DNA from: Malachius bipustulatus
Lineage: Eukaryota; Arthropoda; Insecta; Coleoptera; Melyridae
Length of the DNA stretch: 64,000 nt
Direction: 5' to 3'
NCBI GenBank assembly: GCA_910589415.1
Contig: OU342639.1
Span: 16,872,268 to 16,936,267 of the forward strand
Of the stretch, positions 1 through 10,564 are shown piece after piece (position 1 is the stretch's first letter; each line of letters begins with the position of its first letter). The notes below the pieces were generated by a model that had not been told where the DNA came from, did no database searches, and saw only the letters and a list, made by a program, of their open reading frames with translations. The position numbers and the translations under genes are program-made.

Positions 1-794
1 CTTGTGAAAAGACAGCTTCTTCTTCGAAATGCAAAAATTCCCACAAGATGTGCAAAAGATGGCGCTCAAGCTTGAGGCAAATTGAGTTTTATAATTACAA
101 AAGAGGTGTGAACAAAAAAAAATTTTGAATTGTTTAAAGCATTTCCAAAGTCTTTGCAACCACTTCATCTTGTCCGGATTGTTCTTACCACTTATTTTTT
201 GACCATTAGATGTTATTTAAAAACATTTATGCTGACACATTCGATTTCATTGAAGTGGTAAAACAACCTAGCGGGGTAAAATACGCTTTTAGATGTCGTC
301 AGGAATATTCGTGTCAGTAGATTTTGTAAAAGATCATGAGAAGGATTGCCCAGAGTCCTTACAAACTCGCAGTAGCATCTACCTGCCTTGAAGTTTTAAC
401 GGATCCTTCATTTTGGCCTAACAGTGTGGTAGTTGTTTTAACAACTACCAAAAAAACAACAATTCCATTTCAAACCAGATAATCTGCAAGCATTGCTAGA
501 ATTGAAATTGCCTCTATTTATTTTCACCATAATGGTTGAAGTTGGCGGCAAGTGCTAACCTCACGTTACCACTTCCGGGTTAGCCCTTTAAGTCACGAAG
601 ATGAGCTGAGTAGTGATTCAGGTTTAGTGTCTTAACTGGTAACGAGTCCAGTTCGTCATCGTTAAAATGTTGCTTTTGTACTGGAAATAACGATACCAGT
701 GCTGGTTATTAATTAAAACTTAAATAAACACAAAATATAAAAAAGTGATTACACTAAGGTATTAAAAGAACATGTAACAAAACAACAAGCTTAC
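1..794. other. Intronic or intergenic AT-rich DNA, no gene seen
   Basis: This stretch lies downstream (minus-strand sense) of the last readable isocitrate dehydrogenase exon, which ends in a good GT donor. I searched it for the expected C-terminal exon (an FEPGTR-like motif) and did not find it, so the remaining exon is probably left of the window. I see no long reading frame or clear repeat here. Confidence 0.5.
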
Positions 795-1826
795 ATGGTC
801 ACCATAGTTGATTCCAGACAGCAGACCGGCACCACCAATTAAACCACATACAACATTGGAAAGAATACTACCATAGAGATTAGTCATGACCATCACATCG
901 AATTGGTGAGGTTTCGAGACCAGTTGCATACAACAGTTGTCAATTATCATGTCATTGTGCTCTATTTCCGGATAATCCTTCGCTATTTGCCTCGACGTTT
1001 CCAGAAATAGGCCATCGGATAGTTTCCTGGGTAATTAATTATTATGAAATAGTGAGTGACTGGTTAGCCTAAATAATTAACCAACAAACTTATTGGAAAA
1101 ACAAGTAAGCGGTAATGATATGCAGGGTAGGTATTTAAAATCAATGGTTTCTGTTTCTGCGAATGAATACTTACATGATGTTAGCCTTGTGGATTGTGGT
1201 TACCTTTTTCCTACCATAACGTTTGGCATACTCGAATGCGTATCTGATCACCCTATTCGAGTTAACCTCCGTCACCACTTTCATGCTCTCCACAACTCCA
1301 TATACACTCTAAAGAATCAATTTAAATGTATTGTGAATAATAATAATAATCAACTGTCACATACCTCATGCTCAAGCATAGCATATTCGCCTTCAGTATT
1401 TTGGCGAATAATTGCGATATCGATATCTTTCTGGCGAGTAGGGATCCCAGGAAAAGATTTACAATGCAGAACATTAACGTAGAGATCTAATTCATTCCGG
1501 ATAGCCACATTTCTTGATACAACGCCCAAATTTTGACTCTTGGTCTCAATGTTACCTGAAAAATGATCGTGAATAAAAAAACAACCAGAATTTAAATTAA
1601 ATTTACCTTTAATTGCGACACCATTACGCTTGATAGAAGTGATGGCATATTCCAGTTCTTGTTTTTCATCACTTTTGGGATCAATATCGATGACTTCAAA
1701 ATCAACGGGTGCTCCAGCGTATTTGAATACTTTCTTTACATAACCCATCAATTCAGGTCCTATACCACCTCCTGGGAGCATAGTTGCAGCATGACGTCCA
1801 CCATACAAAGCAATAGGAATGGGAGT
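795..1826 (-). CDS. Idh3g: NAD-dependent isocitrate dehydrogenase, gamma-type subunit, four internal exons (partial)
   Basis: IDH3 oxidatively decarboxylates isocitrate to 2-oxoglutarate with NAD in the mitochondrial matrix (TCA cycle); the gamma subunit is regulatory. Minus-strand exons are 1826-1607, 1555-1365, 1308-1175 and 1026-795, each with AG/GT borders and matching phases (0, 1, 0, 2, 0), giving about 259 residues. Recognisable blocks in order are [18 protein letters not shown] (nucleotide-binding start), [82 protein letters not shown] and [11 protein letters not shown]. The [14 protein letters not shown] and MTNLYG patterns fit the gamma rather than the alpha subunit. The 5' exon with the mitochondrial presequence and the 3' exon are not found; the MITE/hAT nest just upstream may lie in the intervening intron. 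No frameshift or stop is visible, so I treat it as a live gene. Confidence 0.9.
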
Positions 1827-2087
1827 CTGTGTGTAAATAATTTCTTTTAGGGCAGCTTCTTCAAAACTTAATTTGTTGAAGATTCATTAATTCATTTTAT
1901 GCATGATTCATTCATGAAATAATTTTGAACAACAATTAGTTATAAGATAAGATCTGAACCAGAACCCCCCCCCCCCCGGCTGGGGGGAGGAAAAAAGCCG
2001 CGGTAACTACTGCTGGGAACACGAACAAAAACAAAGTCCCACACCCGAGTTGGGGTGGTATGTAGTAGTAGACCACAACAGCGGGTA
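1827..2087. other. Upstream intron of the IDH gene, with a C/G homopolymer patch
   Basis: This begins with the acceptor (AG at 1827-1828) of the first readable IDH exon. It contains a C-run at about 1966-1978 followed by a G-rich patch. No exon with a mitochondrial presequence could be read here. Confidence 0.4.
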
Positions 2088-3253
2088 TTATAAAGGCTCA
2101 TTAAGTTAACGGGCAGATTTCTGTGCCCGTTTCTGAAGAAGGTATCGAGTCTAAGTGGATTTTTTTTAATTCTATCTATTCTTGACATGAAAGTAATTAC
2201 GAAAATGTTAATAAAAGTAATTTGACGTCGATATTGACTTCAAAATCGAGCATAGAAATCAGTGACGGCTCGTCAGGGACGGCAAGGTCGGCCCGGCCGA
2301 CCCAAGCCTCTGCACCAGTAAATAACATTTTTTTTTTAGAAAATAATAAAATAAACTTGATTTTAATTTCTGAGAGAGCTTTGCAATAATACCATTTAAT
2401 GTTTTTTCTTGCCTAAAAATCTAAGCAAAAAGCAAAAGTATAGAGCTATTATTATAGTGAATATTGAGTGATCCATAAGTTGAAAATTGTAAGGTCGGCT
2501 GGCCGATGCTGGGCGCGAGAATGCTGGTTAATCAAAGACCTACGGCACACAAACTGTGTCGCTTCCAAACCGCAGAGTTACAGTGCACGGCTGGCGTAGC
2601 GTATTCCACACAGGCACGGCCGAGAGCCTCCTGGCCGTACTTGGGTATTATATCAATCTATGTATCATCAATCGGGCGCTCTTCTCTTGGGTGATCCTTG
2701 CTGCAATGGGATGGAACATGCGAGTCGAACGCATTTTTTTTATTAATCTTTTTTATGAAAATGCAACTTATTGTAGTAACAGAAACCAAAAAGGTGTTTC
2801 TTGCTTGCCAAATTGCTTTTTAGAGATTTATTTAATTAATTTAATAGACTTTTATTATTTATTAATTAATTATTTAAGATTAATTTATTCATTTATTTAT
2901 TTAATCTCAGTGCGCGAGTTTGTTTACCTATTTTATGCAATTAAAAAAAAATTAACTAGGTATTAGAACTCGCAAACTACCGATATTGTCAAGTCAACTG
3001 CCCACCTACTACACTTTCATTAATATTTTTTGAATAAAAAATAAACTAAAAATATCGTTTTACGGAAGAGATTCAATAGATATAAATTCCTACAACGGAA
3101 AATAATAATGAAATCTTCAATGCCTGTACTTCCTTATACCTACCTACCAGCCAACGCCAGTAGCCAGGGCCAGGGTCGGCTAGCCGTACCGCGCGTGTTA
3201 TCCATATGGTGTCAATGCATGCGCATGCATAGCATAATATTGCATTCATTCAG

Positions 3254-3854
3254 CTCAAAAATGGCATGGAACTGCCTACAAAAACTCAATAAACTAGGCA
3301 GAGAGAACAAAATTCACCTCAAATGGATACCAGGACACACTGGGATTGAGGGAAACAAACGTGCCCACTCATTGGCAAGAAAAGGAGCATCGACACCCTT
3401 TATAGGACCAGAACCATTCTGTAGCCTTGAAGACACGTTCTTCAAGGCAGAACTTCGTAAGGAAGAAGAAAAACTGAGAGAAATCCATTGGAATAACCTC
3501 TCAGGATTGAGACAATCCAAGGAGCTCCTCGGGAACTTTAACCGAGAAAGGTCAAGGAAACTCCTGACCCTCAACAAAGGAAGTCTCAGAATGCTAACAG
3601 GATTCCTAACAGGTCATTGCAAGCTCAATGAACACCTGAGGAAACTTGGTATAGAAAAAGATGGCGTTTGCAGACTCTGCAGGGAAGAAAACGAGACGCC
3701 TCGTCACCTATTGATGAACTGCGAAGCCCTAGAACGTGAAAGAAACGATGTTCTGGGCCAACACCAGCTCAACGGGGGGGCTTTGCCCGGCCTTGATCCC
3801 CTTCAAATCCTGAAATTCCTAAGGGAAGCGGAGTTGGAGAGGCTGCTTCAATGA
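3254..3854 (+). pseudogene. LINE ORF2 C-terminus: RNase H end plus C2H2-like tail
   Basis: The in-frame fragment carries the RNase H signature WIPGHTGIEGNKRA, where the H and following acidic/basic residues are typical of I/R1/Jockey-group LINE RNase H. A cysteine/histidine tail CRLCREENETPRHLLMNC follows, then TGA at 3852-3854. Upstream RT and endonuclease domains are absent because of 5' truncation, so the fragment cannot be functional by itself. The track start at 3108 lies in hAT sequence and is not a real start. Confidence 0.8.
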
Positions 3855-3949
3855 AGGGAATATACTCCAAAGGAGCAGAGAAGAGGGGGCACAATAGATC
3901 TGTAATAGGTCGCAGCGCATCTGACACCCTCAATATCAATATCATATCA
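3254..3949 (+). mobile_element. 5'-truncated LINE insertion (RNase H-bearing clade) inside the hAT
   Basis: A perfect 15-bp target duplication, ATTGCATTCATTCAG, flanks it (3239-3253 and 3950-3964). It ends in a short ATATCA-type tail, as expected of a target-primed reverse transcription product. The body encodes the end of a LINE ORF2. Relatives in this window are the internally deleted copy at 21737-22944 and the fragment at 20878-21240. Confidence 0.85.
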
Positions 3950-4264
3950 ATTGCATTCATTCAGTGACTGCAAAAGCACATTTTTATTTTATTACTTTCT
4001 TCGTCATCTATTTTTTCTATTCGACGATTTTTCCTATTTTTCATTACATATAAGTAAATTTTGAACTTATGGGAATTCGCGTGACCTTGAATCTAAAAAA
4101 AAATTCGCCTGCATCGCATTTTCCGCGGGGGTCTTTTCCCCGGACCCCCCCCCACATATAACGTCGTACATTTTATTTTCACCATTGGCTGGCCGACCCA
4201 ATTTTTTTAAGCACGAGCCGTCACTGATAGAAATCTGCCCGTTAGCCTAATGAGCCTTTATAAT

Positions 4265-5029
4265 ATTGGCTGTCCTTGTGTTAGATGGTAATCACGAGAA
4301 CGTCTAAAAAACTTTTTCTAAAAACTAAGAGACTTTTCGAAAAGTCTTATCGAATGAGTGGGGGAAAATAGAGGGAGAGCGAGCACTGTCATTCCTCTTC
4401 TCGGCGGTACCATTCCATCGGTTTTACTTTGAAATCATATGGCTGATATCTGAGATAAGCCAACAAATTTTTTTTTATTTGAACAATGTAAAAACAAAGG
4501 TATATTTTATTTTGCATGTACAAACCTTCCTGTTAGATTTTGTTGACGGAATGAAGAAAAAAAAAGTTCTTTATTCAGAAACACAACTTTTATACTTTTA
4601 TTATTGAAAATTGTCAGTGGCTGTTAAATCTGTTATTTTATTTGTGGCTCGTATTTAAACAATGATTACCTGTGGTGTTAAACTACTTAAAATACTGAAA
4701 GTTTGTCAACTTGTTCTTTAAACTACCTAGTTTAAAGAATGGTTCTATTGTCTAGGATTTGTTGTTAATTGAGTCTAATACTTGCTGTTCTTGGACTGTA
4801 TGACTTTTTATGCGCTTATTTGGTGAATACCAGCAAAAACCTACTGATATCAGTCTTCTTCATAAAAACTGTAAATAAACATCTTCATAAAAATTGACTG
4901 ATTGCTGATAGACTGGATATAAGTCTGCACAATAAGTCGATGTGATGACTAAAATCTAGTCTTGGTTTGTGATCCTGCTGACGTGGTTGCTGTTGCTAGT
5001 GGTGATTTGTCGGTTATGTTTTCCAATCA
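4265..5029. other. Gene-free AT-rich stretch
   Basis: I see no reading frame, RNA gene or inverted repeat of note. The right end (from about 4980) reads into the 5' part of the decayed LINE that follows. Confidence 0.4.
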
Positions 5030-6120
5030 GTACGGATTACCACTGATGGGGGACTGGTTTGTCTGGTGAGGAGCAGAGTAAGAAGATTATCTGTGATGCC
5101 TGCAAGGGAAGATTTTGCCAAGACTGTTCTGGCTTATGTACAACCGGAGTATGGGTTATACAACTGTCTGGTAAGCGAACACTCAGCTTTTTGTGTCCCG
5201 CCCGTGGTGGTAAGGATCGTCAGATACCTGCATATGAGGTGTTTCGCGGAGGTATTTCTGGCATACTTGATATGTCCTCCTTCCGGGAGGAAATTAATAG
5301 GAAGCTGCAGGCACTGGTTGGGCAGGTGCTGAGGGAGTCCAATGTTCAGTTGGTTCATCTTATGACGAACGGCTGCAGCCCGAGTGTTCATATGAGCTTT
5401 ATTAGATACCTGGATACAAGTGGATAAGATATGATCGTTCTACACGTGTTGGGGGTGTAGCCTTCTGTATTCTTGACTCCTGTGAGTGCAAAGTACTGTA
5501 TAGGAATTTGTATGAGACTGTTGAACAATTATTAAACTGTGTATCAAAATATTAGTGCTAGGATTAGCCATTGTGAATAGACCTGATGACTCATTATTGA
5601 GTAATCTTAGTATTATTTCAGAGATAATCATGAGTTTCTACTCAAATCATGTGCACCGATTTATTATACTGGGTTATTTTAATGTAAATTTGCAAAGTAT
5701 CCGTTCTTCAGGCAAATGTTTCAATGAACTGCTCTCGCAGCATGGATGTATTCAACTTATAAAATATCCTACTAGGGTCACAGAATCATCAGAATTTCTT
5801 ATTGATCTACTGATCACTAACTTGAATCCGGATATTATGGCAGCAGATTTGCTACATATTTCCTTTTCTGATCACAATGTGGTTACGTGCACGATGGATA
5901 TCATGTGCGAGGGACGTTCTTATGACTGTAAGGTTGTTAGATCTTTCAATAATGTTTAACTCTGATCTGTTCCTACAAGATCTTACAGAGTCATGAAGAT
6001 ATATTGTAGCGACTGTGAATACCAGCCAGGCACAAGTTTCAGAATCAAAGATTTTGAGATTATAAAGAAGGCAGATCAGGAATTGATTGCTGAGATGAGA
6101 GATAAAAATAGAGTGTTAAA
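5030..6120 (+). pseudogene. Decayed CR1/Jockey-group LINE: zinc-finger ORF1 and endonuclease remnant
   Basis: Frames at 5059-5427 carry a PHD-like cysteine cluster (CDACKGRFCQDC) followed by IQLSGKRTLSFLC, a pattern common in CR1-type LINE ORF1. At 5555-5959 a second frame carries the apurinic endonuclease C-terminal half: FIILGYFNVNL (normally GDFN, with the catalytic D here Y), then LIDLLITN and FSDHNVV. The reading frame is broken several times between the two, and RT is missing. The order and strand fit one degraded element. Confidence 0.75.
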
Positions 6121-6708
6121 TAATAAAACTATTGGAAGAGAATAATTCACTGCAAAAGTCAGTAAATGGAAATTCAGAAAGTACAGTAACACATTATGGA
6201 GAATCGGTCCCCACTTACAGCATGATTATTCAGTCTTCGACGAAAACAGTGAAACATGCAGATCTGAGCCATCAGAGTACTGCAACATTATGCCTGTCCT
6301 TATCTTTTATAAATCCCAGCAGGTATTCGGATTTGGGAGCTCGAACGAAACTTTACGATATTTTATGAAACTTTATATGGTAATCCTATAGAAATGGTAG
6401 GTACATCATATTAGGATAGTCAGGTTGTTGAAAAACAATCAAAACGTTTCCATCACTCATTTAAATTTGGCGGTTACATTTAAGTTGGCAATGGCCAGTA
6501 TTTTGTACACTACCCTAGGTAGTTGGTATTATTAATGAATGAACTATTATTATACAATATGGCGTTATGTTGAAGTATCAATGTAGAATGTACCACTTGT
6601 TTTTTCAATTATTAAATAAATACTTTTGTTTATAATCAACTACAAATATCACGTTCTTATTCTTGCTCCCGTGCTGCAAAACTCCAACACAGGTCAGGTA
6701 TTTTTTTA
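6121..6708. other. Tail of the LINE relic and AT-rich spacer
   Basis: Short frames only (e.g. 6132-6368) without a family signature. This may be decayed LINE central sequence; no terminal repeat could be fixed. Confidence 0.3.
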
Positions 6709-6986
6709 GGTTATCCTGTTGTTTAGTCTTCCAAAACACCCCTCACATGCCCATTCCACTTTTTCCACTCGCGTCGCTCACAGCAGTCACAGGGTTGCTG
6801 CATTAAATCAGGTCTTTGGTCAGGGAAGGTTTTTTTTTAATTTAGGGACATTTAAAGGAAAAAAACCTACCCTGACCAAAGACCTGATTTAATGCAGCAA
6901 CCCTGTGACTGCTGTGAGCGACGCGAGTGGAAAAAGTGGAATGGGCATGTGAGGGGTGCTTTGGAAGACTAAACAACAGGATTACC
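6709..6986. repeat. Near-perfect foldback (palindromic) MITE, about 130-bp arms
   Basis: Left arm about 6709-6838 is the reverse complement of about 6862-6986, around a T/A-rich loop (GGACATTTAAAGG side). Shared blocks include CCTGACCAAAGACCTG, AATGCAGCAACCCTGTGA and GCGACGCGAGTGGAAAAAG. Half copies of the family occur at 41640-41805 and 39096-39375, so this is a dispersed element and not an assembly hairpin. Confidence 0.85.
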
Positions 6987-7035
6987 ATTTTTTCCCTTGC
7001 CCTACCACATATAAATGCTCAGAGGCTAATCTTAC

Positions 7036-7223
7036 CGTTTTCTTGGCAAGAGGTGTCTTGTGCTGTATCTCGAAAGCAGACATAGTGGACTGGTGAGCCT
7101 GGCGAACATACAATAATTGATAAACATGACATTACTTTTACAATTTAATCTTACCCTCATTAGAGACTTCCCAAGTCTCATTGACTTCTGGCTCATGATG
7201 CTGATACTCATTTTTAAGGTTTT
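7036..7223 (-). CDS. Two candidate small exons of an unidentified minus-strand gene
   Basis: I do not recognise this gene. On the minus strand, 7223-7155 (69 nt) is bounded by TTTTTAG and GTAAGATT, and 7089-7036 (54 nt) by CTCACCAG and GTAAGATTAG. Both lengths are multiples of three and both are open in more than one frame (one reading contains NEYQHHEPEVNETWEVSNE), so the frame cannot be chosen. They lie in a repeat-free pocket between IDH and piwi. Chance splice-like sites are the main alternative. Confidence 0.25.
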
Positions 7224-7721
7224 CTAAAAATAACAATTTTTAGCTATTAATATAAAACAAATGATTGAAAATAATTATTTTTACCTTTAATCAATTAATA
7301 TTTTTAAATTGATAATTGTATAAAATTCCCTCAGTCAAGGCGTATTTACCATTACATTTATTTTGTAACAGCTTATATATTTTTAAAATTGAAATGGATA
7401 GCCGAATTTTTGTTAAAAAACTAATAAATAAATAATTTTTAACATAAATTGAAGCTTCAGCTGATTTTGATGCACGATTCACGTCACTCACTAGTCATTT
7501 TACTTACAGTTGACTTTTATGACAAATAACAATTTTAATAAGTCATCAATCATTATGACAGCTGTTGATACCTAATCCTTAGGTAAGGTAAGCTTGCAGG
7601 TTGCAGGATGGATAATGTTATGATACACATACACAGTAGTCACAGTACACAGTGAAGAAAACTTGAGTCTCCCTCCAGAGTTGCTGCGCCAGTGTGCCAT
7701 CCCATCATGAATAACTCCTAA

Positions 7722-8006
7722 CTCTACGGTATTTACCAAAAAGAACTTAAGGAAAAAGATAGAGGAACAGGTGTCCCAAAAGAACTACAACACCGAATCA
7801 GTTCTTATCTTCAAATATCTTCCCTATTCGAGGATCTAATTGATTCTAATATTGTTAGTCAGTCAAAGACCAGAGGAAAAATAGCTTTTTTGACCATCCA
7901 TAGGACAGGTTTTCCGGTCATAGAACAGCGCAGTATCTCTGGTACACATGCGTATACTTCGCGGTTTGTGCGCTGGCTAAAGTTCGCAATGACAATTTTA
8001 TTTTAA
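7722..8006 (+). pseudogene. 94-codon open frame without ATG, unidentified
   Basis: Translation is continuous from just after a TAA (7719-7721) to a TAA at 8004-8006 in a region where stops are frequent. It includes KELQHRISSYLQISS and FEDLIDSN, which look protein-like (alternating charge and hydrophobics). There is no start codon, no recognisable family and no flanking splice site I can defend. It could be a transposase or exon remnant. Confidence 0.25.
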
Positions 8007-8770
8007 CGAATCATGGAACAGAATTTCAAAGTATTCCCGCCATATCATATTCATAGAATCGAACAGGTATTCTGCATTGCTGCTCTAACGAATTTAAATA
8101 CAGAAATATACCTATCTCTGGTATTTTCGGCTTTAAAAAAAGGAATGGCTAGAGAAACATATAAAACTTCTTCACTTTAACGTATTATTTATACGTTACA
8201 AAGTTTTCCAATCACTTTACGGCATCTGGACTGAGGTTATTTGGTTACTGCATGGCTGTTAATATGTAGATTTTGTTTTAATATTAGGCAAACTTTTTTA
8301 TTATTAATTAGTAGGTAATAAGTAAGGGGCCGGTGCATTATAAATAACTCATTCCGACTTTTTGGGAAAAGTTTTACATGAACCAGTAATTTATGCCCAA
8401 TAGATGATATCTTAAAAAAATTGCGGATCATTCATAAAATATCGAGACAAAATTGAGTTTAAATATCGTAAAATTACCAAAAAAATATAAAGTTTATGTC
8501 CAGTAAAATTCAATAAATTTGCAGATTCCTATATGTATAGAACTGAGAAGCGATCATATTGTGCAGTGTTGTCATAACTATTTTTTATTACTTGCATCTT
8601 GTGATTTAACAATATTTGGTGTAATTTGTAATGGTTTGTCCTCGGGTTTGTCAGAATATGTGCGATAAAGTTTCAAATATTTCTATTCAGAAATATATCA
8701 ACTTAAAAATGGGCCATGCGAGAGGGCAAGGAAAATATTACAGAGGTAGTCAACTATATGTCATAAGACT
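8007..8770. other. AT-rich stretch without recognised features
   Basis: Only short frames (e.g. 8237-8431 minus) with composition typical of random AT-rich DNA. No repeat ends seen. Confidence 0.35.
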
Positions 8771-8774
8771 GATT

Positions 8775-9610
8775 GATTTTTTTTATTGAAAATGCACATG
8801 CACTGCAGGGAAATCCCTATGACGCTCTGGGAGCGGTGCATGAGCGGAGATGTCGATTCACGTTGGCCTTGAATCGCTGCAGGTTATATACTTCGGGAAA
8901 CACGCCCTTTGGAATGCTATTCCAAAGTGATGCGGTTCTATACATAAAAGAAGTCTGAAATAGGTAGGGTGGTACCAGGTGTAACGAGCTGAATCTGATA
9001 CGGATGAGCGTCTGCGGCTCGACGTGTATTTCTGCCCGGTCTTGTTCTTGGTGGGATCAAGCGGGCCACGTCTTTTGAACACTTTCCATTAAAATATCTG
9101 TAAAACAGACTCAGATCAGCTACTCTTCTTCGGTGTTCGAGAGTGTCTAAATTTTTTGTCAGATCTGGGTCCCCAATCAAGCTTATGGCTCTTTTTTTGG
9201 ATAGTCGAGTAGTCTCAGCATATGTTTAGGAGCTGAGCTCCAAACGTGTGAACAGCAGTACTCCAAGGATGGTCGGATTTGAGCCTTGTATAAAAGGAGA
9301 AGCTGTTGTGGTGTATGAAATTTCTTCGTGCGGAAGAGTGTTCCAAGTTTTTGAGAAGCACTCTTCGCCAGACCTGCAACATGATCATGCCAAGACATGT
9401 TAGCTCCGAGGCTCACTCCAAGTAAACGAAAGAGATGCCGATGGAGTAAGAGAGTGTCCCGCCATCACCATATCCTGGCTCCAAAAACGTTTGCCTTTTT
9501 GAAGATGACTAGCTTGGGTTTTTCCAGCATTAAATTGAACTTGGTGTCTATTGCCCCAAGCTAGAATGTCTTGTATGTCATTTGTTAAGTATGGCAACTT
9601 CTTGCTCCCT
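8775..9610 (-). pseudogene. LINE 3' relic: RT thumb and C-terminal region
   Basis: Minus-strand pieces, read with frameshifts, are: AWGNRHQVQFNAGKT, MSLGANMSWHDHVAGLAK, LLYKAQIRPSLEYC, HVWSSAPKHMLRLLD, IGDPDLTKNLDTLEHRRR, then a tail resembling NLQRFKANVNRHLRS. These are the post-catalytic segments of a CR1/Jockey-group reverse transcriptase. The copy at 26440-27060 is the same family on the plus strand and is less broken; another fragment lies at 32660-32890. The catalytic ADD box is absent. Confidence 0.8.
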
Positions 9611-10224
9611 GCGAGTCTGTGCGTCGATGGCAGATGAAAGTGAAGAAAAAAAAATAGAAATTCAACCGTAGTGTCAAAGAGGCCTTAGTTGTGACCTTAA
9701 TATTAGTTTGCAATGGCGGTTTTTAGTTTCTTACCCACCCATCAGCACCCCTATTTCGCTCCTAGGTCCAGAAAAAATTGATGAAACTTAGGATACGTGG
9801 ATGCAAATATTTACCTTGATAAATTATGTTAATATTTGGTGTAAAGAAAATAAAGACACTCATTAAATCTTTTTTACTGATATGATAAGGAATTAATTAT
9901 TAATTTAGATTTAATTAATTTAATTGTTGTGGGGAACATTTTAGAAATAAATCTTTTATCTTTACAGGGAAACGCAATTATGCCCTTATTTCATTATTCC
10001 CAATTACAAAAATGAAGGAATGATAATTACCATTAGATTTAGATTTTTTAAAGACAATTTGATTAGGAATCTAAAATGAAGTATGATCAGATCTTTAAAT
10101 TAATTAATTAATTAATTAAAACAAAGAATGTCATATATTATTTCATAAAATATTATAAAAAATTCATAAAATTATAAAATAAAAAAATAAATAATAAAAA
10201 AATAAAATTTATAAAAATTTATTA
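9611..10224. other. AT-rich intergenic DNA downstream of piwi
   Basis: Very A/T-biased, with simple TTAA/ATTA runs around 10090-10230. No gene seen; it probably lies beyond the piwi transcript end. Confidence 0.4.
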
Positions 10225-10524
10225 TAAAATTCATAAAAAAAATACAAAACAATGTTTATTCTTTGAAAAGCTAATTAACAATTCATTAAAATCACTGATC
10301 TGGAGACAATCTCACTGGTTAAATAAAAAATAAAAATACATATATTCTTCATCAGACAACAAAAAAAACAACTTATAAAATTCATAAAAAAATTACAAAA
10401 CAATGTTTATTCTTTGAAAAGCTAATTAACAATTCATTAAAATCACTGATCTGGAGACAATCTCACTGGTTAAATAAAAAATAAAAATACATATATTCTT
10501 CATCAGACAACAAAAAAAACAACT
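10225..10524. repeat. Tandem duplication, 151-bp unit, in the piwi 3' region
   Basis: The block beginning around TTCATAAAAAAA recurs with a period of 151 bp (for example CAATGTTTATTC at 10250 and again at 10401) and is almost identical in both copies. It ends about 40 bp from the piwi stop codon. On the minus strand each unit carries AATAAA (plus-strand TTTATT at about 10255 and 10406), so the duplication supplies two candidate polyadenylation hexamers. Confidence 0.85.
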
Positions 10525-10564
10525 ATGCTGAGACTGCCTCTAGATTTTGATAAACGAACAAAAA

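Larger units (their letters stand above)
2260..4226. mobile_element. hAT-superfamily DNA transposon (non-autonomous)
   Basis: Terminal inverted repeats are CAGTGACGGCTCGT at 2260 and ACGAGCCGTCACTG ending at 4226. They are flanked by a perfect 8-bp target duplication ATAGAAAT (2252-2259 and 4227-4234), the hallmark of hAT insertion. A second inverted motif, GGCTGGCCGA, occurs near both ends. I see no hAT transposase (no BED finger or dimerisation domain); the short frames at 2506-2966 show no family signature. A LINE 3' end is inserted inside. Confidence 0.85.
2088..4264. mobile_element. Palindromic MITE, split by a hAT insertion
   Basis: The ends read TATAAAGGCTCATTA at about 2090 and TAATGAGCCTTTATA at about 4250, and the subterminal AACGGGCAGATTT also inverts. 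The element is interrupted at 2252-2259/4227-4234 by a hAT element. A second, uninterrupted copy of the same family lies at 33747-33947, which confirms the pre-insertion order of the two halves. Confidence 0.7.

Noticed and set aside
284..794. Missing C-terminal exon of isocitrate dehydrogenase
   Set aside because: No FEPGTR- or GKNIANP-like reading on the minus strand; the exon is presumed to lie left of the window.
1093..1482. Plus-strand 129-codon frame over the IDH exons
   Set aside because: Antisense shadow crossing two introns of a gene with unambiguous exon homology and splice phases.
2506..2966. Two overlapping plus-strand frames inside the hAT element as transposase
   Set aside because: No BED finger, RNase H-like DDE or dimerisation motif; low-complexity AT-rich C-terminal half. 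Treated as noncoding interior.
5066..5391. Alternative frames over the LINE ORF1 relic
   Set aside because: The 5059-5427 frame carries the cysteine cluster; the others have no signature.
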